NCBI GenBank assembly: GCA_034933305.1
Contig: JAYFNU010000024.1
Location: 62,001-126,000 of the forward strand
Direction: 5' to 3'
DNA from: JAYFNU01 sp034933305
Lineage (GTDB): Bacteria > Bacillota > Clostridia > Oscillospirales > Ruminococcaceae
DNA: 64,000 nt
In this document: one piece after another, positions 54,412 through 62,873 of the stretch
Position numbering within the stretch: the first letter of the stretch is position 1
Layout of the letters: every line of letters starts with the position of its first letter
Translations under genes and position numbers: made by a program
The notes under the pieces: generated by a model
What the model was told of the DNA's origin: nothing
Seen by the model: only the letters and a program-made list of their open reading frames with translations
The model's database searches: none

Positions 54412-55640
54412 CCGATCTCCTTTCGCAGATTGTAAAGCTCAAGGCCCGCATACGTCGCCGTCTGCTTCGGCGGCGAAAACAGCGACGCATATCTGTAAAG
54501 TGCCACGCCTTTACATGCGCTTTCCGCCCTGCATTCGGCGTATTGCCGCGCGATGATGTCGAAATTCCGCTGCCATTCGGCGCTGCCCGTTCCGGCGAAG
54601 GGATCCTCGGCGCCCGCCTTGTAGAAGCTGAGTCCGGCGATAAGGCCGCAGTTCGTGCAGACGCCGGCCCATCGCGCGAGCGTCGCCGAGAACGGCATGG
54701 ACTCGTTTTCAAAGCCGAAATAGATCTGCGGGCAGATGTAATCGACGTAGCCGCCGCTGCCGCACCAGAGCTCGACGTTGGCGAAATGCCGCGCGTAGTC
54801 CCTGTCGATGTTCGCGTCGGGGCTGACCCCGAACGTTTGTCCCTTCCCCTTTTCATGGACGGCCGCGAAGACGTCTTCGATCAGCCTGCTGACGGACGCG
54901 CGGCGAAAATCCTCGAGAGACATCGTTCCGCCGCCGGCGAGAAAGGCCGCATAGGTGTGCGCGTCGAACGCCTCCTCCGCGGTCGGATAAAAGTAATCGT
55001 CGAAATGGATGCCGTCGACATCGTAGCCGTCGAGCACCTCGCGCACGCCGTCGAGGATGAGCGCGCGCGCCGTCTCGCTGCCGGGGTTGAGCGAACGGCT
55101 GTCGCCGTCGTCGACGACGGCGAGCGGATCCCGTGCCCGCAGCGCCTCGATAAAATCCGCATAGGGCCCCTCCTGCGCGGCGTACAGGCGGTACGGATTG
55201 ATCCAGGCGTGGACCTCGATGCCGCGGCCGTGCAGCTGTTCGCAAAAGACCGCCAGATAGTCGATGTCGGCGCTGTAATCGGCGTAGACCGTCTGCCCCG
55301 CGTCGGGAAACAGCGCGGAGGGATAGATCGCGTCCCCGTAAGCGCGCACCTGCAAAAATACGCCCGTCGCGCCGATCGAGGCCAGCCGGTCGCACATTTC
55401 CGCGACATTGGCGCGAAATCCGTCCGCGTCCGCGCACAGTATGTCCTTCAGATCGAGATAGCTCACCCAGACAAATCTTTTGAACCCGTCCCGCGCGTCC
55501 GCCTGCCTCTCCCCCAGAACGGAAAAACTGAAGGCGTCTTCCGCGCTCTGCATCTGTTCGGCGCCGCCGGTATTCGCGGCGCCGGCAGCGCATCCGGCGA
55601 GCAGAACCAGGCAGCACAGCGCGCTCAGGAGCTTCCTCAT
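54408..55640 (-). CDS. GHL10/DUF187-family lipoprotein (YngK-like glycoside hydrolase)
   Basis: 410 residues: signal peptide with lipobox LAGC (Cys17) and a TIM-barrel GHL10 domain. WVSYLDLKDIL opens the barrel; LQVRAYGDAIYPSALFP, EVHAWINPYRLY and VDGIHFDDYFYP (acidic pair likely catalytic) are visible. Such enzymes are thought to act on cell-wall glycans or polysaccharide outside the cell. First gene of a three-gene operon with the small protein and M50 protease. Confidence 0.85.
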   Translation of the reverse strand: MRKLLSALCCLVLLAGCAAGAANTGGAEQMQSAEDAFSFSVLGERQADARDGFKRFVWVSYLDLKDILCADADGFRANVAEMCDRLASIGATGVFLQVRAYGDAIYPSALFPDAGQTVYADYSADIDYLAVFCEQLHGRGIEVHAWINPYRLYAAQEGPYADFIEALRARDPLAVVDDGDSRSLNPGSETARALILDGVREVLDGYDVDGIHFDDYFYPTAEEAFDAHTYAAFLAGGGTMSLEDFRRASVSRLIEDVFAAVHEKGKGQTFGVSPDANIDRDYARHFANVELWCGSGGYVDYICPQIYFGFENESMPFSATLARWAGVCTNCGLIAGLSFYKAGAEDPFAGTGSAEWQRNFDIIARQYAECRAESACKGVALYRYASLFSPPKQTATYAGLELYNLRKEIG

Positions 55641-55781
55641 TTCCCTTTCCTCCGCTTTTGCTTTCTCCGTAAACCTTATGACGCGGGCCTCGATTCCAGA
55701 CCACGCGGACGAGAAGCGCCCGCCGCCGCGGGCGCTTTCAGGCGGCATGAGATTGTATATTTATTTATATCCGTTGCCGTG

Positions 55782-55852
55782 GAAATATCCCGGCGCCGCC
55801 GGAAGCGCGCGGAGAATTTCGAAATATCGCCTTGTTTTGAGAAATATTGCCT
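55782..55852 (+). repeat. Repeated GAAATAT motifs upstream of the ABC-transporter operon
   Basis: GAAATATCCC at 55782, GAAATATCGCCT at 55821 and GAAATATTGCCT at 55841. The last two differ at one base and lie exactly 20 bases apart (about two helical turns); the first is 39 bases before the second. They look like iterated protein-binding sites. Confidence 0.55.
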
Positions 55853-55912
55853 ATATTTTGATTCTTTCCTGTGGAAATTCGTGGCGGAAACGGAGAATAT
55901 TTATAACAGCTA

Positions 55913-55942
55913 TTTACATATTTATTCATTTTGGTGTATGAT
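55913..55942 (+). promoter_or_regulatory. Sigma-A-type promoter for the amino-acid ABC operon
   Basis: TTTACA (55913-55918), 18-base spacer, TATGAT (55937-55942), start near 55949, about 20 bases before GTG 55971. Confidence 0.7.
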
Positions 55943-55970
55943 GCATCCAAACTTGCGGGGAGGGTACGGC

Positions 55971-56651
55971 GTGGACATCATCGACATCTTCTCAAATTAC
56001 TACAGGTATTTCCTGCGCGGGACGCGCACGACCGTGATCATCGCCCTCGTGACGGTGCTTCTGGGGTCGCTGCTGGGCTGCCTCGTCGCGCTGCTTCGTC
56101 TGTCGAAATACAAGCCGCTCAGCGGCTTCGCGAAACTGTACATCACGGTCATCCGCGGAACGCCGCTCCTCGTTCAGCTGTACATCGTCTACTTCCAGTT
56201 CGACTTTATCCCCTATCCGGAAGGCGTCGTCCTCGGGATGGATCTCCAGCGGACGCTCCCCTGCGTCATCGCCCTGTCGATCAACTCGGCCGCATATATC
56301 GCAGAGGTCATCCGCGCCGGCATCCAGGCGGTGGACATCGGGCAGGCCGAGGCGGCGCGCTCCCTTGGCATGACGCAGCCGCTCACGATGCTGCATATCG
56401 TGCTGCCGCAGGCGGTCAAGAATATCCTGCCCGCGATCGGCAACGAGTTCATCACGATGATCAAGGAGACCGCGATCATCCAGTATCTCGGCGTGGCGGA
56501 CCTCATGTACAACAACGGCATCGTCGTGACGTCGACCTACAACCCCCTGCCCTGTTATTACATCTCGGCGCTCATCTATCTGGCGCTCAATCTTGTGATG
56601 AGCAAGGGGCTGAACATTTTCGAGAGGAGGCTGCAGAAGAGTGACCGGTGA
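55971..56651 (+). CDS. Polar amino acid ABC transporter permease
   Basis: 226 residues of the HisM/GlnP type with five membrane helices; the EAA loop EAARSLGMTQP (about 124-134) docks the ATPase. N-terminal FLRGTRTTVIIALVTVLLG and VIRGTPLLVQLYIVYF are typical. GTG 55971 is chosen because GGGGAGGG lies 6-7 bases upstream; ATG 55941 in the same frame lacks one and overlaps the -10 box. It overlaps the ATPase gene by 11 bases. Confidence 0.92.
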   Translation: MDIIDIFSNYYRYFLRGTRTTVIIALVTVLLGSLLGCLVALLRLSKYKPLSGFAKLYITVIRGTPLLVQLYIVYFQFDFIPYPEGVVLGMDLQRTLPCVIALSINSAAYIAEVIRAGIQAVDIGQAEAARSLGMTQPLTMLHIVLPQAVKNILPAIGNEFITMIKETAIIQYLGVADLMYNNGIVVTSTYNPLPCYYISALIYLALNLVMSKGLNIFERRLQKSDR

Positions 56652-57393
56652 CAATCAAAAGCTGATCGAAGTCGACGGACTTCAAAAGAGCTTCGGACAT
56701 CTCGAGGTCCTCAAGGGGATCAGCGAATCCGTCGGCAAAGGCGAGGTCGTCGTCATCATCGGGCCGTCGGGCTCCGGAAAATCGACGTTCCTGCGGTGTC
56801 TCAACCGTCTGGAAGAACCGGACGGCGGCAGGATCATCTTCGAGGGCTGCGACATCTGCGCCCGCGGCGCGGATATCAACGCGCTGCGGCAGAAGATCGG
56901 CATGGTGTTTCAGCAGTTCAATCTTTTCAATCATCTCACGGTGCTCGGGAATATCACCATCGCGCCGGTCCGGCTCAAAAAGATGTCGCAGGAACAGGCG
57001 GACGAGCGGGGCATGGAGCTGCTCGGCAAGGTGGGCCTGCGCGAAAAGGCGGACGTCTATCCGGCCCAGCTCTCGGGCGGACAAAAGCAGCGCATCGCGA
57101 TCGTGCGGGCGCTCGCGATGGAGCCCGACGTGATGCTCTTTGACGAGCCGACCTCGGCGCTCGACCCGGAAATGGTCGGCGAGGTCCTCGACGTCATGAA
57201 AGCCCTCGCGGACGACGGAAGGACGATGATCGTCGTCACCCATGAGATGGGCTTCGCGCGAAAGGTCGGCACGCGGGTGCTGTTCATGGACGACGGCCAG
57301 ATCGTCGAACAGGGAGCGCCGGCGGCGATCTTCGACAGCCCGCAGAATCCGCGCACGCAGAACTTTCTGTCGAAAGTCCTGAACTGCATTTAA
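56641..57393 (+). CDS. Polar amino acid ABC transporter ATP-binding protein
   Basis: 250 residues. Walker A GPSGSGKST (about 41-49), signature LSGGQKQR (about 143-150), Walker B VMLFDEPTSALD (about 161-172), H-loop VVTHEMGFA (about 200). GlnQ/HisP class. GTG 56641 with GAGGAGG about 9 bases upstream. Powers uptake with the upstream permease and the downstream binding protein. Confidence 0.95.
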   Translation: MTGDNQKLIEVDGLQKSFGHLEVLKGISESVGKGEVVVIIGPSGSGKSTFLRCLNRLEEPDGGRIIFEGCDICARGADINALRQKIGMVFQQFNLFNHLTVLGNITIAPVRLKKMSQEQADERGMELLGKVGLREKADVYPAQLSGGQKQRIAIVRALAMEPDVMLFDEPTSALDPEMVGEVLDVMKALADDGRTMIVVTHEMGFARKVGTRVLFMDDGQIVEQGAPAAIFDSPQNPRTQNFLSKVLNCI

Positions 57394-57419
57394 CCGGTAA
57401 AATCTGAAAGGAGAAGGAC

Positions 57420-58457
57420 ATGATACACTCGATCGACCCCGGCATACTATTTCTCAAGCAGGAGGATGTGCTGAAAGCGGGACTGCTCGACATGAAGCAG
57501 GTCATCGCCGACGTTGAAAAGACGTATGAGATGCTCGGCAAAGGGCTCGTGCGAAACCCTCCGAAGGTGCGCACCCGCATCCCCGACGACGAGGTCAACT
57601 GGAATTCGTTTTTCAACTCCATGCCCTGCTATATCGGCGGCGACATCAATGTCGCGGGCATCAAATGGGCGGCCGAGTCCAGAAAGAACGCCCACACGCC
57701 CGGCATCCCCTACGGCATCGACATCACGATCCTCAGCGATCCGGAGACGGTGCTGCCGTTCTGCATCCTCGAGGGCTCGCTCATCACGGCGATGCGGACC
57801 TCTGCCGTGGCCGGCGTCTTCGCGAAATACACGGCGCCCGTCAACACCACGGCCGCGACGCTGGTCGGCGCCGGCGTCATCGGGCGCACGATGCTCATGG
57901 CGATGTCCGAAGCCCTTCCCTCGCTCGAGACCATTTATCTGTGCGACATCGACGTATCGAAGGCCGAAAAGCTCGCGCAGGAATACAACGGCAAACTCAA
58001 GGCAAAGATCATCCCGACGGCCGACAGCAAGGGCTCCGCGCTGCAATCGCAGGTCATCGTGACCGAAACGACGGCAAAGACTCCCTTCATCGACGCGAGC
58101 TGGATAAAGAAGGGCATCACGCTCATCAACATGGCTTCCAATGAGGCGGAGCTCGACGTCGTGCGCGCGATGGACGCGTACTACATCGATTACTGGAAAC
58201 AGATGATCACCTACAACGGAAAGGCGATCACGCAGCTCTACAACCTGGGCGAGATCGCGCAGGACGGCGTCACCGAGATGGCCGATCTGGTGCTCGGGAA
58301 CAAACCCGGCCGCGTCAGCGGCGGGCAGACCCTCTACTGCTCCTCCATGGGCATCGGCGCGCTCGACATCATGGTAAGCTATCGCCTGTTCAACAACGCC
58401 ATGCGGCAGGGCATCGGCACCCTGGTCAAGCTCTGGGACACCCCGGCATGGGAATAA
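57420..58457 (+). CDS. Ornithine cyclodeaminase / mu-crystallin family protein
   Basis: 345 residues. Lys82 (VAGIKWAAE), Arg126 (TAMRTSAVAGVFAKY) and the NAD-binding GAGVIG (150-155) fit the family. The segment that normally carries the catalytic Asp and a PGK triplet reads INMASNEAELD (236-246), so canonical ornithine deamination is doubtful. Distant relatives are imine reductases, amino-acid dehydrogenases and SbnB-type enzymes; some close ones carry the name tyramine oxidase subunit B. It lies inside the amino-acid transporter operon. GGAGAAGGA precedes the ATG. Confidence 0.8.
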   Translation: MIHSIDPGILFLKQEDVLKAGLLDMKQVIADVEKTYEMLGKGLVRNPPKVRTRIPDDEVNWNSFFNSMPCYIGGDINVAGIKWAAESRKNAHTPGIPYGIDITILSDPETVLPFCILEGSLITAMRTSAVAGVFAKYTAPVNTTAATLVGAGVIGRTMLMAMSEALPSLETIYLCDIDVSKAEKLAQEYNGKLKAKIIPTADSKGSALQSQVIVTETTAKTPFIDASWIKKGITLINMASNEAELDVVRAMDAYYIDYWKQMITYNGKAITQLYNLGEIAQDGVTEMADLVLGNKPGRVSGGQTLYCSSMGIGALDIMVSYRLFNNAMRQGIGTLVKLWDTPAWE

Positions 58458-58500
58458 TCCGACCGACCGTACGAATCAGAATCAGAAAAGGGAGAAAAAA

Positions 58501-59361
58501 ATGAAAAACTTCAAAAAATTCGCAGCGCTTCTTCTCATCACAGCTCTTTCGCTGAGCTTCTTCGGCTGCTCCGCGGACGCTTCCGCCGGGGCGGCGGCCG
58601 GCGATGCCGCGGCGGAGACCTCCGACACCGGCAGAACGATCGACGAGATCAAGACGTCCGGCGAGCTTGTCGTCGGCACCTCGGCCGATTATCCGCCCTA
58701 TGAATTTCACACCGAGATCAACGGCGCCGATACGATCGTCGGCTTCGACATCGCGTTTGCGCAGTACATCGCCGACTCGCTGGGCGTGAAGCTCAAGGTC
58801 GTCGACATGTCGTTCGACAGCCTGCTCATCAGTCTCGACAAGGGCGACTTCGACCTTGTCATGGCGGGTCTGACGCCCACGGACGAGCGCAAAAAGACCG
58901 TCGATTTCACCGACGTCATCTTCACCAATCCGCAGATCGTCATCATCCGCACGGAGGACGCCGACAAATACACGACCGCCGAAAGCCTCAAGGGCGCTTC
59001 CGGCGGCTATCAGAAAGGCACCATCCAGCAGGACATCGCCACGGGCATCGTCGGCGAGGATTGCGCCGTCGGCCTCACGAAATTCTACGATCTGATCACC
59101 GAGCTCAAGGAGGGCAAGCTGGACTGCGTCTTTACCAACAAGCTGACAGCCACCAGCTATGTCGCCGCCAATCCGGATCTCGCGATCGCGGACGTGGGGA
59201 TCGAATATGAGGTCAGCGGATTTGCGGGCGCGGTGCACAAGGGCAATCAGGAGCTGGCCGACTACTGCAACCAGTGCTTCAAGGAAATGGACGAGCAGGG
59301 GCTGATCGACCAGTATATCGCCGAGGCCGTCACGCTCTCCGGCGCGGACAGCGTCGAATAG
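58501..59361 (+). CDS. Amino acid ABC transporter substrate-binding lipoprotein
   Basis: 286 residues: signal peptide with lipobox FFGC (Cys23), an Ala/Asp-rich linker, then a family-3 solute-binding domain (about 50-280). VGTSADYPPYEFH, GFDIAFAQYIADSLG and GLTPTDERKKTVDFT are typical; the Arg in the last motif usually holds the ligand carboxylate. Captures the amino acid outside the membrane for the permease. Placed after the enzyme gene rather than next to the permease. Confidence 0.94.
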   Translation: MKNFKKFAALLLITALSLSFFGCSADASAGAAAGDAAAETSDTGRTIDEIKTSGELVVGTSADYPPYEFHTEINGADTIVGFDIAFAQYIADSLGVKLKVVDMSFDSLLISLDKGDFDLVMAGLTPTDERKKTVDFTDVIFTNPQIVIIRTEDADKYTTAESLKGASGGYQKGTIQQDIATGIVGEDCAVGLTKFYDLITELKEGKLDCVFTNKLTATSYVAANPDLAIADVGIEYEVSGFAGAVHKGNQELADYCNQCFKEMDEQGLIDQYIAEAVTLSGADSVE

Positions 59362-59383
59362 CCGCGCGAGGCGAAGAAAGGAT

Positions 59384-60562
59384 ATGCCCGAACTCAGTAA
59401 ACGGGTCGGCAGCTTTACCGACTCCGTCATCCGGCGCATGACGCGCATCAGCGACGCGTGCGAGGGTTCGATCAATCTCTCGCAGGGCTTCCCCGATTTC
59501 GATCCGCCGGCCGCCATCACGGGCGCGCTGGCGAAGGCCGCCAAAAGCGGCCCGCATCAGTACTCCGTCACGTTCGGCGCGGAGAATTTCCGCAGGGCGG
59601 TGGCTGCGAAATACAGCCCCGCCTTCGGGCACACCGTCGACCCCGACACCGACGTCGTCGTGACCTGCGGCTCGACGGAAGCCATGATGAGCGCCATGAT
59701 GACCGTCTGCAATCCGGCCGACAAGGTCATCATCTTCAGTCCCTTTTACGAAAACTACGGCGCGGACGCCATCCTTTCGAGCGCGCGGCCCATCTACGTT
59801 CCGCTCGTGCCGCCCGATTTCCATTTTGACGCCGACGTTCTCGAGCAGGCGTTCAGGCAGCGCCCGAAGGCGATCATCGTGTGCAATCCCTCCAATCCGA
59901 GCGGCAAGGTGTTCACGCGCGATGAGCTGTCCGTGATCGCGGATCTCGCCAAGCGCTACGACGCGTTCGTCATCACGGACGAGGTCTACGAGCACATCAT
60001 TTACGCGCCGAACGTGCACATCCCGATGGCCTCCCTGCCCGGCATGTACGAGCGCACGATCACCTGCAATTCCCTCTCCAAGACCTATTCCATCACCGGC
60101 TGGCGCCTCGGCTTTCTCATCGCGCCCGAGCGCGTCGCCGAAGGTGCAAAAAAGGTGCACGATTTCCTGACGGTCGGCGCACCGGCGCCGCTCCAGGAGG
60201 CCGCCTGCGTCGGCCTCGGTTTCGGGCCGTCGTATTACAGCGGCCTGCAGGCGCTCTACACGGAAAAGCGGCGCTTCTTCTGCGACGGCCTCGAAACGCT
60301 CGGGTTCAGCTTCATCCGGCCGCAGGGCAGCTACTTCGTAATGGTCGATATCGGAGATTATCTCCGGGCGGACCGCTTTAAGGGAAAGACCGATCTCGAA
60401 TTCTGCGAGTGGATGATCGGCGCCGTCGGCGTAGCCGCCGTCCCGGGCTCGAGCTTTTTCCGGGAGCCGGTCAATCATCTCATACGCCTTCATTTCGCGC
60501 GGGAGAAATCGACCCTTGCGCAGGCGCTCGACCGCCTTTCCTGCCTGCACGAAAAGGTGTGA
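59384..60562 (+). CDS. Class I/II pyridoxal-phosphate aminotransferase
   Basis: 392 residues. INLSQGFPDFDPP (about 29-41), CNPSNPSGKVF (about 167-177), DEVYEHI and the PLP lysine in SLSKTYSITGWRLG (about 231-244). The N-terminal motif resembles the kynurenine/glutamine (transaminase K) and methionine aminotransferase subgroup. As last gene of the operon it probably transaminates the imported amino acid or its product. GAAAGGAT precedes ATG 59384. Confidence 0.88.
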   Translation: MPELSKRVGSFTDSVIRRMTRISDACEGSINLSQGFPDFDPPAAITGALAKAAKSGPHQYSVTFGAENFRRAVAAKYSPAFGHTVDPDTDVVVTCGSTEAMMSAMMTVCNPADKVIIFSPFYENYGADAILSSARPIYVPLVPPDFHFDADVLEQAFRQRPKAIIVCNPSNPSGKVFTRDELSVIADLAKRYDAFVITDEVYEHIIYAPNVHIPMASLPGMYERTITCNSLSKTYSITGWRLGFLIAPERVAEGAKKVHDFLTVGAPAPLQEAACVGLGFGPSYYSGLQALYTEKRRFFCDGLETLGFSFIRPQGSYFVMVDIGDYLRADRFKGKTDLEFCEWMIGAVGVAAVPGSSFFREPVNHLIRLHFAREKSTLAQALDRLSCLHEKV

Positions 60563-60596
60563 CGGGCCGGTCCGCGCGGGGCGGACATGACATTAT

Positions 60597-60634
60597 AAAA
60601 AGGCCGCCGCAAACTTTCGTTTGCGGCGGCTTTT
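60597..60634. terminator. Bidirectional terminator between the aminotransferase and EF-G-like genes
   Basis: A perfect 12-bp stem (60603-60614 with 60619-60630), loop TTTC, with a T run to the right and an A run to the left, so it serves both convergent transcripts. Confidence 0.92.
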
Positions 60635-60644
60635 CGGTTTCGTG

Positions 60645-62717
60645 TTATTCTTCGGCGGCTTCGCGAAGCTCCTTCGCCTCGTCGACGACCTTCTGCTTGA
60701 GCATTTCAGGCAGCGGATCGTACCGCGCGAACTCGATGGAATAATGACCGCGGCCCTGGGTCGCCGAGCGCATAAAGGTCGTAAAATCGGTCATCTCGGA
60801 CATCGGGACCTCGGCTTCGACGAGCTGCAGCCCATCTTCCGCCGGGTTCATGCCGAGCACGCGGCCGCGCCGCTTGTTGACCTCGCCCATGACGTCGCCG
60901 GTATTGGAATCCGGCACATAGGCCTTGAGCGTCCCGATGGGCTCGAGCAGCACGGGAGACGCCTTCGGCAGGCCGTCCTTAAAGGCGATGGACGCGGCGG
61001 TCTTGAACGCCATTTCGGAGGAATCGACGGGGTGATAGGAACCGTCGACGAGCGTCGCCTTGAGGCCGACGACGGGATAGCCGGCGACGACGCCGTGTTT
61101 CACGCATTCGCGCAGGCCCTTTTCAACGGCCGGGAAGAAGTTCTTCGGCACCGCGCCGCCGAACACGTTCTCTTCAAAGACCATGTCGTCGCTGTCGCAC
61201 GGCTCAAACTCGATCCAGACGTCGCCGAACTGGCCGTGGCCGCCGGACTGCTTCTTGTGGCGGCCCTGCACCTTGACCTTGCCGCGGATCGTCTCGCGAT
61301 ACGCGACGCGCGGCGGAATAAGATCGACTTCCACGCCGAACTTCGAGCGCATCTTGTTGACGACGACATCGAGATGCTGCTCGCCGAGGCCGGACAGCAG
61401 CTGCTGGCCCGTTTCGGAGTTGACTTCGTATTTGATCGTGCGGTCCTCGTCGAGCAGCTTCTGCATCGACATCGAGACCTTGCTTTCGTCGCCCTTTTTC
61501 TTCGCGGAGATCGCCATCGAAAAGCTCGGGTGCGGGAATTCGATCTGGCTAACCTTGAAGACCTTGCCGGGCAGGCAGAGCGTATCGCCCGTCTTGGCCT
61601 CGGGCAGCTTCGTGATCGCGCCGATGTCGCCCGCAACGATGGACTTGACGTCGGTCTGCTTCTTGCCGCGGACGCTGAGCAGCTTGCCGGGGCGCTCCTG
61701 CTCGCCCGTGGTCGCGTTGACATAGGCGCCGTCGGCCGTCAGCGTGCCGGACAGCACTTTGACGTAAGACAGCTTGCCGACGAACGGGTCGGCGACGGTC
61801 TTGAAAACGTATGCGACAAGCGGGCCGCTCGGGTCGGCTTTGAGGGTGACGGGCTTCTCGTCGCCGTCGACGGCCGCATATTCGACCTCGGCGGGGGACG
61901 GCAGCAGATGGACGATCGCGTCGATGACGAGGTCGAGTCCCTCGAGCGCGACGCTGTCGCCGCACACGACGGGCGCGAGGACGCCGGACTTCACGCCGGC
62001 GCGGATGCCCTTGGTGATCTCTTCGTGCGAGAACTTCTCGCCGCTGAAGAACTTCTCCATGAGCGCCTCATCGGTCTCGGCGACGGCTTCGTTGAGCTCG
62101 TTGAGCATTTCGTCCATGACGCCGTTCGTATCGGGGATCGCCGTCTCCGCGGCCTTCCCGTCGGCATATGTATAGGCTTTCATCTTGAGCAGGTCGACAT
62201 ACACCGTCGGCTTCCCTTCGGCGACGACGGGCATGACGACCGGGCACAGCGCGACGCTGAATTCCGCCTTGAGCGATTCGAGCGCTTTCTTGAAATCGGC
62301 GTGTTCGGTCGCCATCTTGTTGATGTAGAACATGACGCCCTTGTTGTTCTTGTTCGCGAGCTTGACCGCCTTCGCGGTGCCCACGGCCGCGCCGGAGCGC
62401 GCCGACACGACGGCGAGGACCGTCTCGACGGCCTTGATGCCCTCATAGCTGCCGAGCTCGAAATCGAACAGGCCGGGAACGTCGATGAGATTGATGTGGC
62501 AGCCGTTCGCGTCAAACGGAACGACGGACGCGGAGATCGACGTTTTTCTCTTTATTTCCTCAGGGTCGAAATCGCTGACGGTATTTCCATCCGCCACGGC
62601 GCCGAGCCTGTCGGTCGTTTTGGTCAAAAATAAAAGAGCCTCCGTGAGCGACGTCTTGCCGCTCGAGCTGTGCCCTGCCAGCATCACGTTTCTTATCTTG
62701 TCCGGTGCGTAGTCCAT
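60645..62717 (-). CDS. Elongation factor G-like (EF-G2-type) GTPase-fold protein
   Basis: 690 residues with all EF-G domains (G, II, III, IV, V). The P-loop GHSSSGKT (15-22) is intact, but the G3 motif reads DVPGLFDF (79-86), replacing the catalytic His by Leu, and the G4 motif reads NKMA (133-136), losing the Asp that selects guanine. Domain IV includes GRHKKQSGGHGQFGDV. Related to the uncharacterized EF-G2 branch rather than the main translocase. ATG 62717 has GAGGGGG about 11 bases upstream. Confidence 0.88.
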   Translation of the reverse strand: MDYAPDKIRNVMLAGHSSSGKTSLTEALLFLTKTTDRLGAVADGNTVSDFDPEEIKRKTSISASVVPFDANGCHINLIDVPGLFDFELGSYEGIKAVETVLAVVSARSGAAVGTAKAVKLANKNNKGVMFYINKMATEHADFKKALESLKAEFSVALCPVVMPVVAEGKPTVYVDLLKMKAYTYADGKAAETAIPDTNGVMDEMLNELNEAVAETDEALMEKFFSGEKFSHEEITKGIRAGVKSGVLAPVVCGDSVALEGLDLVIDAIVHLLPSPAEVEYAAVDGDEKPVTLKADPSGPLVAYVFKTVADPFVGKLSYVKVLSGTLTADGAYVNATTGEQERPGKLLSVRGKKQTDVKSIVAGDIGAITKLPEAKTGDTLCLPGKVFKVSQIEFPHPSFSMAISAKKKGDESKVSMSMQKLLDEDRTIKYEVNSETGQQLLSGLGEQHLDVVVNKMRSKFGVEVDLIPPRVAYRETIRGKVKVQGRHKKQSGGHGQFGDVWIEFEPCDSDDMVFEENVFGGAVPKNFFPAVEKGLRECVKHGVVAGYPVVGLKATLVDGSYHPVDSSEMAFKTAASIAFKDGLPKASPVLLEPIGTLKAYVPDSNTGDVMGEVNKRRGRVLGMNPAEDGLQLVEAEVPMSEMTDFTTFMRSATQGRGHYSIEFARYDPLPEMLKQKVVDEAKELREAAEE

Positions 62718-62818
62718 AATGGAAAATTCCCCCTCAACGATATAAACCAAATTTCAGCTGTATAAAAAAGTTTAACATATTCCGCTTGTGATTTAAAGGG
62801 TTTTTTGTCCAATAGAAC

Positions 62819-62852
62819 GATCGGCGGGGATAGAAATCCCCGCCGATCTTTT
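62819..62852. terminator. Strong hairpin between the P-type-ATPase-like and EF-G-like genes
   Basis: A perfect 12-bp stem (62819-62830 with 62837-62848) and 6-base loop. On the plus strand TTTT follows; on the minus strand, the direction of both flanking genes, GTTCTATT follows, a weaker tract. Confidence 0.65.
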
Positions 62853-62873
62853 GTCTATTTTAACTAAAAGGCG

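Larger units (their letters stand above)
55641..55970. other. Divergent intergenic region between the GHL10 and ABC-transporter genes
   Basis: 330 bases with no credible gene. The left part holds the GHL10 leader; the right part is unusually AT-rich and holds repeated GAAATAT motifs (55782-55852) and the ABC-operon promoter (55913-55942). Confidence 0.7.

Noticed and set aside
55480..55941. Plus-strand frame of about 150 codons before the permease
   Set aside because: It is antisense to the GHL10 signal-peptide region, has no ribosome site and no recognizable domain.
53565..55970. A very long plus-strand open frame running antisense through the radical-SAM, M50 and GHL10 genes into the permease
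   Set aside because: It is a GC-rich shadow of well-supported minus-strand genes; only its last 226 codons (the permease) have family similarity and a ribosome site.
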